In this document: one piece after another, positions 1 through 12,016 of the stretch
How the letters are laid out: each line of letters opens with the position of its first letter
How positions within the stretch are numbered: the stretch's first letter is position 1
Assembly (NCBI RefSeq): GCF_000006565.2
Contig: NC_031469.1
Coordinates: forward strand, 1,005,245 to 1,069,244
From: Toxoplasma gondii ME49
Lineage: Eukaryota; Apicomplexa; Conoidasida; Eucoccidiorida; Sarcocystidae
Length of the DNA stretch: 64,000 nt
Direction: 5' to 3'
The notes under the pieces: model-generated
What the model was told of the DNA's origin: nothing
Database searches by the model: none
What the model saw: only the letters and a program-made list of their open reading frames with translations
Translations under genes and position numbers: made by a program

Positions 1-144
1 CTCGCAGGCACTGAGGCGGAGGTCGCGTTTTTTTTCGAGACCCCTTTTTAAGTTGTTTTCGTTGACCGCGACACATTAGCAGGGCTTTTCAATTTTTTTC
101 CTCGTCTTCTACTCGAAGCTCGTCGTTTCGCCTCACCTCGCTCC

Positions 145-158
145 GGTGTCTTGACACC
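145..158. repeat. GGTGTC..GACACC palindrome upstream of the first gene
   Basis: Six-base arms GGTGTC/GACACC around TT. It is a variant of the dispersed palindrome family seen through the window and lies 80 bases before the chosen start. Confidence 0.5.
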
Positions 159-237
159 TGTGCCGCCGGGTCTGTGTGAGTTGAACTCACACCGGCCTGC
201 TGTGTCTCTTGTCTCCCGCGTTTCACCCTCGACGCAA

Positions 238-1262
238 ATGGCGGGCGTTTTTTTCCGCTTTTCCTTCTCGGCCTTCCCCGCGAGGCTTCTCTGTGCCTCC
301 GTCTCTCGCCTCTGCATCTTGTCTGCCTGCAGTCCTCTCCTCTCTGGGCTAGTCGTCTCTCTCCTCCTCACTGCCGCATGCGCCTTCCAGTTCCAGTCCT
401 TCGTCCCCGGCGTGAGGCCTGCCCCCCTGAGTTCGAGGCTCGCCACCAGCGCCTACATTTCCACTCCGCCGGTGCCGTCGCTGCCTCGCCTGTCGTCCTC
501 GACGCATGGCCTCGGAGTTTCAGAGCAGAAGAGCTCTGCGTCGAAAAGCTCTTTCCATGAAGACAGAATACTCGCGACTGTCCCCCCCGGCCTTGCATCC
601 CTCGCATCTGCTCCCAGCGAGATTAACGGCTGCCTCCGGAGCCCCGCTCTAGGCGCCGCCCCGGGGTGTACAGACACCGGAAACGACGCCGAGGCGACCC
701 CGCTGGCGATGACTCTCCGGTCCTACCTGCGGTGTCACATGTCGCTGCTCTCGGACACCTCGCCTGCCTTTAACAACGGAAACTTGATGTTTCTTTTTCG
801 CGCTGCGGACGCCCACGACCGTCTTCTCTCGCCTCTGGAACTCCACACGAACGTCCACCACCTTCCTGGCGCGGACGCCGCGCGAGTTATGGTGGCTCTG
901 GAGCCCGAGGCTCTGGAGGCCGCGGGCGCGCAAGCCGACTCGGGTGTCCAGACAGCACAGACCCAGAACTTCCCCCGCGAGCTCCTCAAGTTCGAAGTCC
1001 GCCGCCTTCACAGACTTCTCCAGTTTGCATGCGCGGGACAACTTCGGGGGGAATTCCTCAGCAGGGCTTCTACCAAAGTCATGCTCGACCTCTTTCAGGT
1101 ACAAGAGAACAGGCGGGGCGCAACGATCTCCAGGTGGAACTCTATATGTATGGAGATATGTATATCGATGTATATATGTATCTATGCCTGTATGTATGCC
1201 TTTATATATATATATATATATATATATGTAACTGTATGTGTGTGTGTCTTTGAATGCATATG

Positions 1263-1329
<67 letters not shown>

Positions 1330-2788
1330 GTATATATGTATATGTGGAGATAGGTGTCCGTAGGTGTTGCTGTGCTCTCTCTCTATCGCATGATGCATCG
1401 TTCTGTTCAAGAGACCTCGCGGAACTTCCCTGGGAGTTAGACCAGCTGGGGTGGACATACCCCGAAAGACTGAAGCACGAACGAGATAGAGCCTCACTCG
1501 TTTGGTTTCTCCGCATTGACGTTTTTTCTCAGGAAGCAGACCTCCCGCTTTCGACCGTCCTCGACGCGTTCACTGAGATGAGCAAGTTCTACGAGGTGCG
1601 TGTCTTTCAAGGAAAGAACAAAAAGAAGTGCAGGACAGCACTTGTGCAGATCTCCAACTCACCAAGTCGAGTCTCGAAGACACGATGAGTCGCCTCTCGG
1701 TTGTGTGTATAAGTGCTTGCGGTTCTTGCGCCTGGACTGCCCTTGCGTTGCCTGCTGGCTTCGCGGAAACCCGCACTGCTTCTCTGTCTGTCTTCGCCTC
1801 TGCGCGGCTCTGCCGATCTGCCTCACCGGCTTGCATGCGGTTGTCCTTCGGGTGTATCTACAGAAGAAGATGCCGGCCGAGGTCTTCAAGACGCACTTCA
1901 AGCCTTCCCTTGATGCGCTTGTCTCCCAGCTGCTCGACATTCAGAAGGTGAATTTCCTCAGACACAAAGCTCCTCGAAGGCTCTATGGAGGCTCTTTCCT
2001 AATTTTTCAGAACAACAGCATCGCCCCTGGTCTCAAAACAAAGGACTGAGGACTCGACTTCTCATCTCCTCACAGAGAGATGCCCACAAAGCACCATGCC
2101 CCCTTCTTTCGCTTCCGCGTGTCTCCTCAAAAAAACAGTGCAAACATATATATATATATATTTATGTATTTGCATGCATATATGCGTATACAGGCATACG
2201 CGTAGGGACGCTTTTGAGGCCGGTGCTGTGCGCATGTGTACTTCCTCATATGTATATGAGTGCATGCGCCTGCGAGTGGCATGTTGTGTCTGCCTTTCAG
2301 GAATATGTCGCGGAAGAGAAGAGCCCTCGCCCGGTTTTAAGTGAAGTCACTTTCGAGCCTGAGCCTGACAGTCGCACGCTGACTCCGCTTCTCGTGGACA
2401 TCACCACCATGGGCGACAAATTGCGTAAGTGGATTTCTGGGAACTCAGGCGCCTGGTTCGTCGCTCCTTGCCGTTCAAGGTGAAAATACGACTCTATATA
2501 CACAGTCATATTTTCACACTTGCGTCTGTGTATCTGTAGATAAGATCCTCGGGCCGAACTCTGTATACATATCTGTCTCTATCTATATACATATATGTAT
2601 GGATCTACGATACTTGGGCAGATTTATCTCTGTATCTATTTATCAACGCCTGGATAGGATATTCGGGCAGAACCACTTATATATATATATATATATATAG
2701 CTACTTGTTTGGTATTTGTTTGGTCGTTACTATGTCTCGCTTTTTTCTGCATGCAGCGGGAGTTGCAGCGTGGAACAAGAAGGCGTGA
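238..2788 (+). CDS. Unrecognised protein with signal-type leader, five exons
   Basis: Exons 238-1133, 1412-1595, 1864-1947, 2301-2424 and 2757-2788 give 439 aa plus TGA with consistent phases. All introns are GT..AG. The start at 238 opens MAGVFFRF, followed by a hydrophobic stretch near residues 35-50 ([17 protein letters not shown]) and then a Ser/Pro/basic segment. That leader plus basic region resembles the bipartite targeting peptide of apicoplast proteins, which is inference. The last 200 residues look conserved ([30 protein letters not shown]) but match no family I can name. The exon 1 donor was placed at 1134 rather than 1099 because only that phase joins the [11 protein letters not shown] exon in frame. 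An upstream in-frame ATG exists near 151. The N-terminal third includes a GGTGTAC-type palindrome at 665-678. Exon calls are fairly secure; function is unknown. Confidence 0.72.
665..678. repeat. GGTGTACAGACACC palindrome inside exon 1
   Basis: Arms GGTGT/ACACC around ACAG. It lies in coding sequence, where it is read as GCTDTG, a different frame from other exonic copies. Confidence 0.6.
1203..1345. repeat. (TA)n-rich intron 1 of the first gene
   Basis: Runs of TA/ATATGTAT fill most of the intron 1134-1411. This is a simple-sequence tract without coding value. Confidence 0.85.
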
Positions 2789-4057
2789 GACGGCCAAAGA
2801 CCGTCTCTGAAGTGTCACCGCAGGCCTGTTCCGCTGGCGGGACCTCAGAGAGAAGCCGAGAGAAACGCATGTCTGCGTGGTGACCAAACTTGAAACTCCA
2901 TCGGAATTCCGCAGCTTAGAAGCAGGGATGCTGGTTCTTCTGTGAGACCCGGGAAAAACCGTTTCGGCGAAACCTCGTTTCTGCAAATGGAAAAAACTCA
3001 AACTTTTCTGAAAAAAAGACCTTCCCGGTCAAGGGTCTCAGCGATGTCGGCCCGCAGAGTCGCACTCACACTCGGGCGTACAGACACCTCGTCGTTTACC
3101 GCTTTACAGATAGCCTTCGTTTCTTCCCACAGGTGCTGTACAGAGCCTCCTCCCGGACCTCGTCCACTTACAGCCGCTCAGCTGTACAGACGTTTTTCGT
3201 GACATCCAGCCCCGTTCTTTCACACAGGCAGAGGCTGCCTTTAGGAGAACGTTGATATGTACGTACACCCCGGTCAAAACGGAGCTTTCAAGCAGAAAGA
3301 TCCTGTAAAAACTTTGTACGACAACGTACATGGCAGAGGTTATGTGCGCAGATACCCGGACACCCGTCTTGATACACAGATACACTTTGATCCGTATATA
3401 CATAGAATCCATACACCTAGATCTCTCACTATATGCTTGTCTCTGTCGCTCTCTCTTTATCCACCGGCAGGTGCGCTGGGATAGAACGAGAAGCTGCGTC
3501 TACCTTGTTACACTCGTGGAGACCTGGATTTTCCTTGCGAAACGCAGGCGGCTTGTGTGTCCAGTGCTGCGCAGTTGATTCTCGAGAGGAGACTCGCCGT
3601 ACGGGACGCAGTCACCTCGGCCCGGAGGCGGGCGAGACCAAGCTTATATTCGGAGACAACGAGGAGCCTCAGAAGTGGCGAGCCACAGCGCGTTTGATCA
3701 GTCGGTTTCATGAAGATTTTCTGCCCCACAAAGGAACTGCTCATACAGCCAGACGTGGAAGACACTTGGCACACAACAGACGCCCCCCGATGAAGGCGCG
3801 TAAAAAGGACCTTTTTAAATGATGTCCCTACAAACTGATATACCGTACGTCCACCTGCAAACCTGTCTCCTCGACTTCACACAGCGGCGAACGAGACGTT
3901 CGTCCGAACTCGCGAACATTCCCAAAAAAGCGCAGACATAAAGTGAAACCCAGATCTAATAAACTCTACGCACTCAGTTGCACGCACACATCGGTATTGA
4001 TATAAACGGATAAAATGCGCCTGCGTAAGCGACACTGGAAGTAAAGGTTGCTGTCAG
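2789..4057. other. Convergent intergenic region
   Basis: Lies between the stop of the first plus-strand gene and the stop of the minus-strand gene at 4058, so it should hold two 3' UTRs. It contains a decayed copy of the palindrome near 3074-3089. No convincing exon was seen on either strand. Confidence 0.6.
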
Positions 4058-4494
4058 TTAACTTCCACTTTTACCAGGCTTGTTGGCATCCTCCGCGTTC
4101 CAACGAAGTGGGCGTTTGCTCTCGACCTCGATCGCAGAACAGAGGCGACGTGAGAGAGCTCCAAGCGGAAGAGCTGCGACTGTCGCTTGCTTCTCAGTTC
4201 GCACAGAGTCGAGGAAAGCTTGCAGACTCTCTAGAGACGCTTCGACATGCGGCAAGAGCCTGGACTGGACAGACACTTCAAGCGCTGCCAGCTTCGGATT
4301 CGAAATCTTCACAGAAATGGACTCCGGCCTCTGCGAATCCTCAGAGGAGACAGTTCCTCCCAGGTGCTCTTTGACGCTCTCGGTTGCGTCCTCTGACGAA
4401 CACGCAAGGCACCGACAGAGGTGAAAATATCAGGAAAGCATCGTGCCACAACAGTTTCTCTCGAGACCAAAGAAGGAATACTCAAGGTCCATCC

Positions 4495-4526
<32 letters not shown>

Positions 4527-5422
4527 TCGAATTTATATATATATGTATATATGTATGTATATATTTGTTTGACTGTGTGGGCAGCACGAGACTGAGTGGT
4601 TCATTTTTGACGGTGTACATACAAAGGTGCGGAACGGCGAACAAGCTGTGTCGCGACTGTGGTGTATGTACAGCTACGTGAATAGATATGCATCTCGAAA
4701 CGAAGTTCACTAAAAGGAGACGCTTTCAGACAAACATCCGATTCGCCCTTCACCGTTCCTCTTGGTGTCTTTTCTTCTCTCGTTCTTCTTCCATTCCAAC
4801 AGTGGAGCCTTTTTCCCTCCTTGGTGCTTGGAAAAAACGCGAGATATCCACTGTCTCGACGACAGCGCAGTCTTCCCCTCCACATTTTGCAGCGTTATTT
4901 AGGAACCCAACTCCGTCTTCAGCGCCGATTCCCGGCGCTCCGTTGATAAGCCGACTGGTCACATGTCCATCGGCGCCTACCGGCTACGCGCCGCACGCGT
5001 GTCTCGACGGCGGCGAGGAGGCTGCTGGCCCACTCCCTGAGGTTCTCCTCGCTCTCCTCCAGGCAGAGCGCTTGCTGAAAGTCTGGGCTGTACGTATACC
5101 CGGGCGCAGAGTTCTGCGAGGAGGCTGAGGGACAATGCGAAAGGCTCTGTGGACGTCGACTTCGTACCGCAGAACTGTCCGTTCCTGGGGGGGAAGAGTC
5201 TCTCCATGCAGGAGCAGGCGAGTCAGAAACGGCTGGAGACGCGAAGAAAGGTCCTGCGAGGTCCGCCGCAGTCTCTCTCAGAATAGGCGTCTCCTCGGCA
5301 GCATCCGGAGCAGCGCCGAAGGTGGGCGCGTAGAGAGAAGAAAACGGAGACAGGGCCGCAGGCGGCGGGGATGAAGCGCAGCTAGGCGAGTTTGAGGCCT
5401 GCGAAGCGTTCCTCCACGTCAT
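4058..5422 (-). CDS. Unrecognised 258-aa protein, two exons
   Basis: Exon 1 is 5422-4981 and exon 2 is 4392-4058. The intron begins GTAGGC and ends TTCGTCAG; phase 1 on both sides gives 777 coding bases including TAA. The first half is Ser/Pro/Ala-rich and probably disordered. The second half (EDATESVKEHLGG onward) is a Leu/Glu/Val-rich stretch of about 70 residues, including LLPHVEASLESLQAFLDSV, that could form an amphipathic helix or short coiled coil. I recognise no family. The start is the first ATG after a long pyrimidine-rich tract (on the coding strand), which looks like promoter or leader; the frame stays open upstream, so an extra 5' exon is possible. It shares a 1.6-kb divergent spacer with LSM1. 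Confidence 0.6.
4498..4562. repeat. (TA)n tract in the intron of the 258-aa gene
   Basis: ATATAT run of about 30 bases followed by degenerate TATATGTAT repeats, wholly inside the intron 4393-4980. Confidence 0.8.
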
Positions 5423-7027
5423 CGCAGACGGCAGGGCGAGTTGCGAGACACCAAGAGAAGAGAGGTCGAACGGGAGACGCGGCTCGAAAGGGAAGATGAG
5501 CTGCCGGACGAAGAGTGAGCGAGGAGAGACCCAGAAAAAGAGTGAAGAAGAAAGATGGCCAAGAAGATGACAACGAGGAAGAAAGGAGACCCAGAAGAAG
5601 AGAAAGAAGAGGAAGAGGAACGGAATAAAGGGGATCCGAGAAAGAAGGACGAGGAAAGGAAGGACGATGAAGAAGAAAGAGGGTGAACAGAGATATCACG
5701 CATCCGACAAATGTGTACTTTTATATTTTTTTCGGAACCCCTGTTCTTCAACCAAGAAAAGTGGAACAGCCTCGGAAACGGAAAGAGGTAACAGAAGAGA
5801 CACACAACGTTGGGATCCCCTGGAAACTCCCCTGGCGCAGAAGTGACAATGGCTGGCGCATGCAGAGATTTTTTTTCGTTTCGGGACCGACCTTTGCTCT
5901 CGCACGTTGGTCCACCTCGACGGTTTTCGGTCGGAGAAATCTTTTTCTCTTTCTTCTCTTTAGCTTTCCTGACACACAAGAGAGGAAATCTCGTAGGGGT
6001 CGTCCTTGCTCCGCGATTCCGCCCGTCGTCTGTCAACCGAGTCTGTCGCGTATCCCGGTTTTTTTCGTCTTTCTTCTTCCGGCCTCAAGTCTCTCGTCTT
6101 TCTTCAGGAAAACGCTTCTTCGGCCTCCAACTCGGAAGCCCCGCCGCCATCACTCCCGCTTCTCCACGGTCGGTGTACAGACAGCTCAGGATCGCTCCTG
6201 CTCGCGGTATCGGTACTCTACACACGCTGCGTCTACTCCCGTTTCTCAACTCCAGAAGACCAGTCGTTGCTTCGCCGTTCACGGGGGCGTTCCGCTGGCG
6301 TCTCTCGGTAGAGAAGAAAGCCGAAAAGTCGGAGAGGGCGCCGCGAAAGCCAGGCTTTCGGAGCACTGAGGTCGAGAAGTCTCAACCCGACCAGGAGAGG
6401 GATGTAGGCGGAAACGCCTTTCTTCGAGAAGGGAGTAGTTTCATCACCTGTGTCTGCATGGTCTTTGCGAGTCGCTCGGGAGGGAGCACCTCCTATCTTG
6501 ACCTTTCTTCCGTATTACCTTGCAACTGGCCTGTAGATTTTCTTCTCTGCCTCCTGGGCTCTTCTCGACCTACTTCTGTCGCGTCTTCACCTATCTGTGT
6601 GCGTCCTTTCAATTGGTGCTCGCTGGCTCCTCCCTGACAAATCCATTCTCCCTCTCCTCGCTCTCTTGTTCTCTCTCTTCTCTTTCGTCTTCTTTTCTCT
6701 ATCTCCACCCGACGGGTGAATCCGGCCCTGCTCTTTGCTGTCTCTGTCCCTCTGCGGCCATCCATGTTCCGCTGTCTGAGCATGGTGTCTGCAACAAGTT
6801 GTTTTTTTTTGTCTGAGAGTCTCTCTGAAGCTCACCTCGTAAGGCGCGTCTTCTCGCTCCGAGGACCCGTTCGCTGTCCTCTGCTCACGGATCAGCGCCT
6901 TTTCCCTGACCAGTGATTCCGCCGCTACGTTCGAAGGCCTCGGCGAACTCCTGTCAGGAGTCGCTGCTGAAAATGTTCTTCTGGACTGGAAATAACAGCT
7001 GAAGAGTTCGCATGCACCAAGGCGGAA
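5423..7027. promoter_or_regulatory. Divergent promoter region between the 258-aa gene and LSM1
   Basis: Both flanking genes start outward from here, so promoters and leaders for both must lie inside. The left third is purine-rich on + (pyrimidine-rich on the minus-gene strand) and the right part is CT-rich on +. A half-conserved palindrome sits near 6172 and a GCATGCA core near 7011. Open frames here are compositional. Confidence 0.5.
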
Positions 7028-7979
7028 ATGACTCTTTCAGAGGCAACTCGCGAGGCGCCCAACGGCGTGTCTCCTGCCTTCAACGGCGAGGGCCTCCCGG
7101 AGACGAACTCGCCTCCGCATGCAGTCTTGCCTTCGCCTGCAGGTGACAGTGGAGAGGGCAGCCCGCGGAACTCGGGGATGCCGAACTGGATCACAGCGTT
7201 GGAGGAGGAACTCGACAAGAAGCTGCTGGTGGTTCTTCGAGACGGAAGAAAGCTGATTGGATATCTACGCACCTTCGACCAGTTCGGGAACCTCGTCCTA
7301 GAGGGTACGGTCCAGAGAATGGTTGTCGACAACGCGTACGCAGACCTCTACCTGGGCTGCATGATTGTTCGAGGCGACAACATGATCCTCTTCGGCGCTG
7401 TCGATGACTCTCGCGCTTCGCCGCTCGAACCCAAGCCTCTTTGCGACATCCTCGCAGCCAGACAAGCCGAGGTACACTTGTCGACACAAGGCATCAGACC
7501 TTCTCTCTCACATCCAAAACGATACAGTCATCAAAATCATATATTTATGTATATATATAATATGTATAGATATATGTCTATATATTTGTATATATATATA
7601 TATATATTTACATGTGGGGAGGAAGTCATGTGGTTGTGTCGGATGATTCGCAGGGCTCCCCATGAATGTATATGTCGGTGTATAGATTTGTTTAGATGAA
7701 TATTTATGCGCGCTTTTGTGTAGAGAGGTAGTCGTGCGTTTGAGTCTGCGTCTGAACGCTGAATGGAGGCAGGGATGGTCTTCCTGCTGAGATGGAGTCG
7801 CGTGTACGTCCCGTTTTCAGGGTGTCCAGGCGGATGTCCACATTTGTGGAGCGATGTTGTGTGTGGAAGATGAGTGAAGTTGTTGTGCCGAGTTTATGTT
7901 TTTTCAGGAGGAGCAGGAGCGGCAGAAGCGCGGTGGCCATCGAGCGTGGCTGGACAGACAGCTGGGCGAGGACTGGTGA
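7028..7979 (+). CDS. LSM1: LSM1, Sm-like protein of the cytoplasmic Lsm1-7 ring
   Basis: Exons 7028-7471 and 7908-7979 (phase 0) encode 171 aa. Residues 51-148 are a complete Lsm fold: MPNWITALEEELDKKLLVVL begins it, Sm1 carries LRDGRKLIGYLRTFDQFGNL (about 70-89), and Sm2 carries GCMIVRGDNMILFG (about 110-123) with the IVRGDN RNA-contact loop. The first 50 residues are a disordered Pro/Ser extension absent from most LSM1 proteins; the short last exon adds a basic tail ending LGEDW. In other eukaryotes LSM1 defines the Lsm1-7 heptamer that, with Pat1, binds oligoadenylated mRNA 3' ends and promotes decapping. LSM1 rather than LSM8 is inferred from the LDKKLLVVLRDGRKLIGYLRTFDQ pattern. A (TA)n tract lies in the intron. 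Confidence 0.93.
7580..7606. repeat. (TA)n tract in the LSM1 intron
   Basis: TATATATA run between the two LSM1 exons. Confidence 0.8.
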
Positions 7980-9439
7980 CGACTGGACGCGCTGGCGCTC
8001 GACTGAAGGCTTCAAAGTCTCTCCGGCTCGAAAGACTCCCAGGCGTGTATCTCCCAGATTCCGCGTCTCGCCTGTTTTCTTTGCTTTCTCTCGCGGTGGA
8101 CGGGTCGCGGGGTATCTACACCTGTACCGCCAGTCGTCATCGTGTTGTGTCCATGTTGGAAACCTACAATGAGGACGCAGTTTATCGCAGAGTCTGAGAT
8201 GCACGTGAACAAACAGATCGCGTTTTTCTTGGCTGAGACGGAGTTCATTTCGAGGGCCGTTTTCTCATGGTACACGCAGTTTCTCTTCCTCAGAAATGCC
8301 GCAACGCTGGCAGAAGAAGCACAGGTGGCGAGAGCAGCAGAGCTTCGCCTGCGTTTCTCTTCTGCCTGTTCTGCTTTTGTTGACTCTCCACGTCCGCTTC
8401 GTTTCGCGACAGGATTTTCGTTTCTCCTGTTCTTTCCTGAACGCACCAGTCCCGACCGTCGTCCTGTCTCGAGGCCGTTCTCAGCTCTTCTCCAGCTTTT
8501 TCTCCTGCGCGTACAGTGAAGAGTTCAAACAGCCTCTGAGTCCTTTGGACGGAAGCGCGTCCGATTCCCAGTTCGGCTGTACATACACCGCACGGCGGTC
8601 TTTCGGTTTGGGGGTCGCTTGTCAGAGTGCCTCGCTTTCAAAACAAGCGCGTGTTCGTTTTTCGCTGCGCAGTGGCAACGCGACTCGCGTCGGATAACTG
8701 CGACGTTTTAATGTTAACCTACTACAGACCATGGGAGCGAAGATAATGTAATATGCACCTCCGTTCATGGAAATCAAAAGAGCGGCGGACTGAGACAGGA
8801 CCTTCCAACTGTCTCGACACCGCTCCTGCTGTCTGCTGGACAGTCCTGGCCCTACCTCTTCAGGAAAAGCAGCACAGCAGGTGTGGACTTATTTCACAGA
8901 CGCTCTCTTTGTTCCACTACGTAATCAAGCTGTCCTGTTCTTACTCGTTTTGGAGACAGTTTGCCCGCAGCTGAGGTGTCTAGACAGCTCGCTGTGTCGA
9001 GACACCCGACTCAGCGAGTGTGTACTTCGCACCCGTTTGCTTAGAAAAGAATTCGTTCGCGACAGAAAAACGCGATGTAGACGAATTAGGCGCGACAGCT
9101 GTCGAGCTGCTAAACTCTTTTGCATCGCTCGACTCTCTGGATTCGTTCTGAGTGCGAAGACACGTCCCACGGTTTCTTTGCGAGGCGATTTGACAAGCGC
9201 ATGCAGTTCTGTTTGGGTGGTTCTCTAAACGGCCAACGAGGTCCTGTGGCTTTGGCACACTGGCGACTGGAGAGCGAAGGACGGCAGTCCCGAGGAGAGA
9301 AAATAGGCAAGCAGGAAGGTGCAGAACAGCAGAAACAGGATACAGAAGAAAGCCTGAATCTGAACCGGAGAATCCCAAAGAAAGACTGCCTTGACAGTTC
9401 AGCACACAGGGCCTAATCACTGGCCCTTCGTTTTGCTCT
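7980..9439. other. Convergent intergenic region after LSM1
   Basis: Should contain the 3' UTRs of LSM1 and of the minus-strand gene ending at 9440. It holds palindrome-family copies near 8576 and at 8974-9007. No exon was supported on either strand. Confidence 0.6.
8974..9007. repeat. Two adjacent palindrome-family copies
   Basis: AGGTGTCTAGACAGCT followed after a few bases by CTGTGTCGAGACACCC. Both carry the GTGT..ACA(C/G)C arms of the dispersed family, here with TCTAGA and TCGAGA centres. Confidence 0.5.
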
Positions 9440-11897
9440 CTACTCGGCTTGCCAGCTCATGTCCCCGTACACCCCAAGCGACTCTGCCTGTGTCTCCGCG
9501 TTCTGTCTGTCGCCTCTGGTTTCTTCGGTTTTTCCCTCCTCAGTACCGTCCTGTCCTTCAGTCTCTGCACTCTCTGACGCCTCTCGGTTGTTCACTCGCG
9601 CAGCGTCTGCGTTGACTTTTTCCTTCTCTTTGTCGCCACCGCTCGACGCTTCAGCTGAAGACACAAATCCTTTCTTCGCCCCTCGCTTGCGCCTTCCCTT
9701 GATCTCCAACTCTTCAGTCCCTCCCCCAACGCTCTTTCCTCCTTCCTCCGTAGCTGGCGCTTCTACAGAGACAGAAGACAGAGAAGAAGCTTCAAAAGAG
9801 GAACGAGAAGAAGCTTCAGAAGAAGCCTCAGAGGAAGACTCAGAAGAAGGCTCAGAGGAAGACTCAGAAGAAGGCTCAGAGGAAGACTCAGAAGAAGACA
9901 GAGAAGAAGCTTCCGAGGAAGCTTCAGAAGAAGAGAGAGAAGAGGTGTAAGAGAGGGATTCATAAACACTACCATTCTGGTTACTGTCAGTGGATTTCTT
10001 TGGCAAGAAGACAGAAACATGCATCTCGTCAGATGTGTCTGGCCCGGAAGTTGTTCTGTCTTCCAAACTATCACTTGAGGAAACTGTTTCCCCGTGTTCT
10101 TCCTCTTTCGTCGCCTGTTCCGCTTTCTCTTCTTCTCCGTCTGGCGTCTCTCTCTCTGGATCTCCCCGAAGGAGAAGAACATCTCGTTGCTCCTCTTCTC
10201 TCTCTGCAACTGCTGCACTCTCCTCCCCTCTCTTCTCACCTTCCTGCTCGAGGCCTTCTGTCACGGGTGGCTCGGGTGTACGTACACCTGCGGACTGAGT
10301 GGGGCTGTCGCCGCGCGCCAGAGCTCCCTCGACGTCGCTCACCTCCTGGCGCATCTGCTCAGCTAGCCACCGCTTGTGCGAGAGGAAACGGAATCTGTAG
10401 ACGGGGTGCTGGGTCACGAACGAGATGTACCTCTGTGTGAAGAATACATGCTTCGCCACCAACAAGGGCAGCGCGAGAGTCTGCAGAGAGACAGACGAAA
10501 TGCGGGGGAAAAATAAAGGTGAAAACACGCAGAGACCACAAAGGCGCGGCGAGACCAAAGCCAGAGAGGCTGACGCGCAGGTCGAGGGACGCAACCGAGA
10601 CAGGAAGAAAGCCTGGGAAACGCAGATCTTCCGCGTCTCCAAGAAGTCCGCGACGACGGCCTCTGGCGTCCCTCCTCGTCGTCAGAGAAGCGGAGCCGAT
10701 GTCACTCTCTGCGCTTCTGCACTCCTTCGGAGGACGTCGGAGAGCGTAGAGAAAAACGCACGCACTCCCCCGCGGGCGGCAAATCTCGAGAAGAGGAAGC
10801 GACATCTCAACGTGTGATACAGTGGACTCAGAGACCCTTTGAATTCTTGATTTCTTCTTTCTTCCCGATCTAAACCAGCCTCTTCAGACATGCTCTTGCT
10901 GGAGTCTCCAGACTGCACCGCTTGTGCTCAAAAAGCCGCGACATCCTCTGTGCAGAGTCCGCACTGATAGATATAGAGAACACAGCGAGACTGCGTACGG
11001 CGACCGCCACAGTTGTGGTGTACACAGCTCGTGTCTCTGGGCTTTGTCGTCCGTTCTGGATAACATGGAGACCCAGATCTTGCGATCACCGTTCGAACGT
11101 TGCCAGCGCTTGTTCTGCTGAGCCGAAAGACTCGACTCGAGACAACTGAAGAGACACAGCAACAACGCTACCTCTCGCCACCGAGAAGCCGGGGTGTGCC
11201 AAACGTTCTCTTACCGGGTGTTGTGCGAGGTCGATGCCGTACACGCGCTGTACGTACAGCCGCCAGTCGTCTTCGATTCCAACAAAGTCCGCGTCGTCTT
11301 CTCTGCCTCCGGCTGCCATCTCTCCGCTTGCTTCTCCGTTGTCTCGTCTCGCTGCGCTGTCGGTCGCCGCCCCAAGATCACCTTTCTCTCTCGTGTCTTC
11401 TTCGGCTTCTGCCTCTGTTTCGTTTGCCGTCCCGACAGGCGAGACGGACGGGGATTTGCGATTGTCCGGTTCCCTCTCTTCTTCGAAAGAGGCGACTTGG
11501 GGCAGGCTTCCTGCACCTGCGACGCGCCGCGGAAGGCGATAAAAGCGGTGAAGTACGTGATCCTTCCATAGGGTGAAGAGGACGTTCCGCAGCTGGAAAC
11601 GATTGAAGTAGACGAACGCTCGCGCCATCCACGAGAAGGAACTGACACAGAGAGACACACCCGAAGACGCGAGATCCATGCGAGAGCGCACCCCAGCGAA
11701 CCGCGGGGTCTCAGGTCCCGGAACGAAGACGAAGCAAGCGAAAGACGGAGACGGACGGCGAAGAGACAGAAAACAATAACAACGCGGAAACACAAAAAAC
11801 TGCATTCGCTCCCGAACACAGCGACAGTCAAACTCCACAGGGACACACCCCACGAATCTATGCACCCTTTCCGCCACAGAAACAAAGACATATATAC

Positions 11898-11929
<32 letters not shown>

Positions 11930-11974
11930 GTATATTCAACGGCTGATCTGTGATACAATCGGCGACCTCATCCT

Positions 11975-12016
<42 letters not shown>

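Noticed and set aside
5810..6637. 275-codon plus-strand frame
   Set aside because: Lies in a CT-rich divergent spacer, has overlapping long frames on both strands, and its translation is Ser/Phe/Arg noise with no splice or domain support.
9459..9950. 163-codon plus-strand Glu-rich frame
   Set aside because: Antisense of the Ser/Glu repeat in the minus-strand gene.
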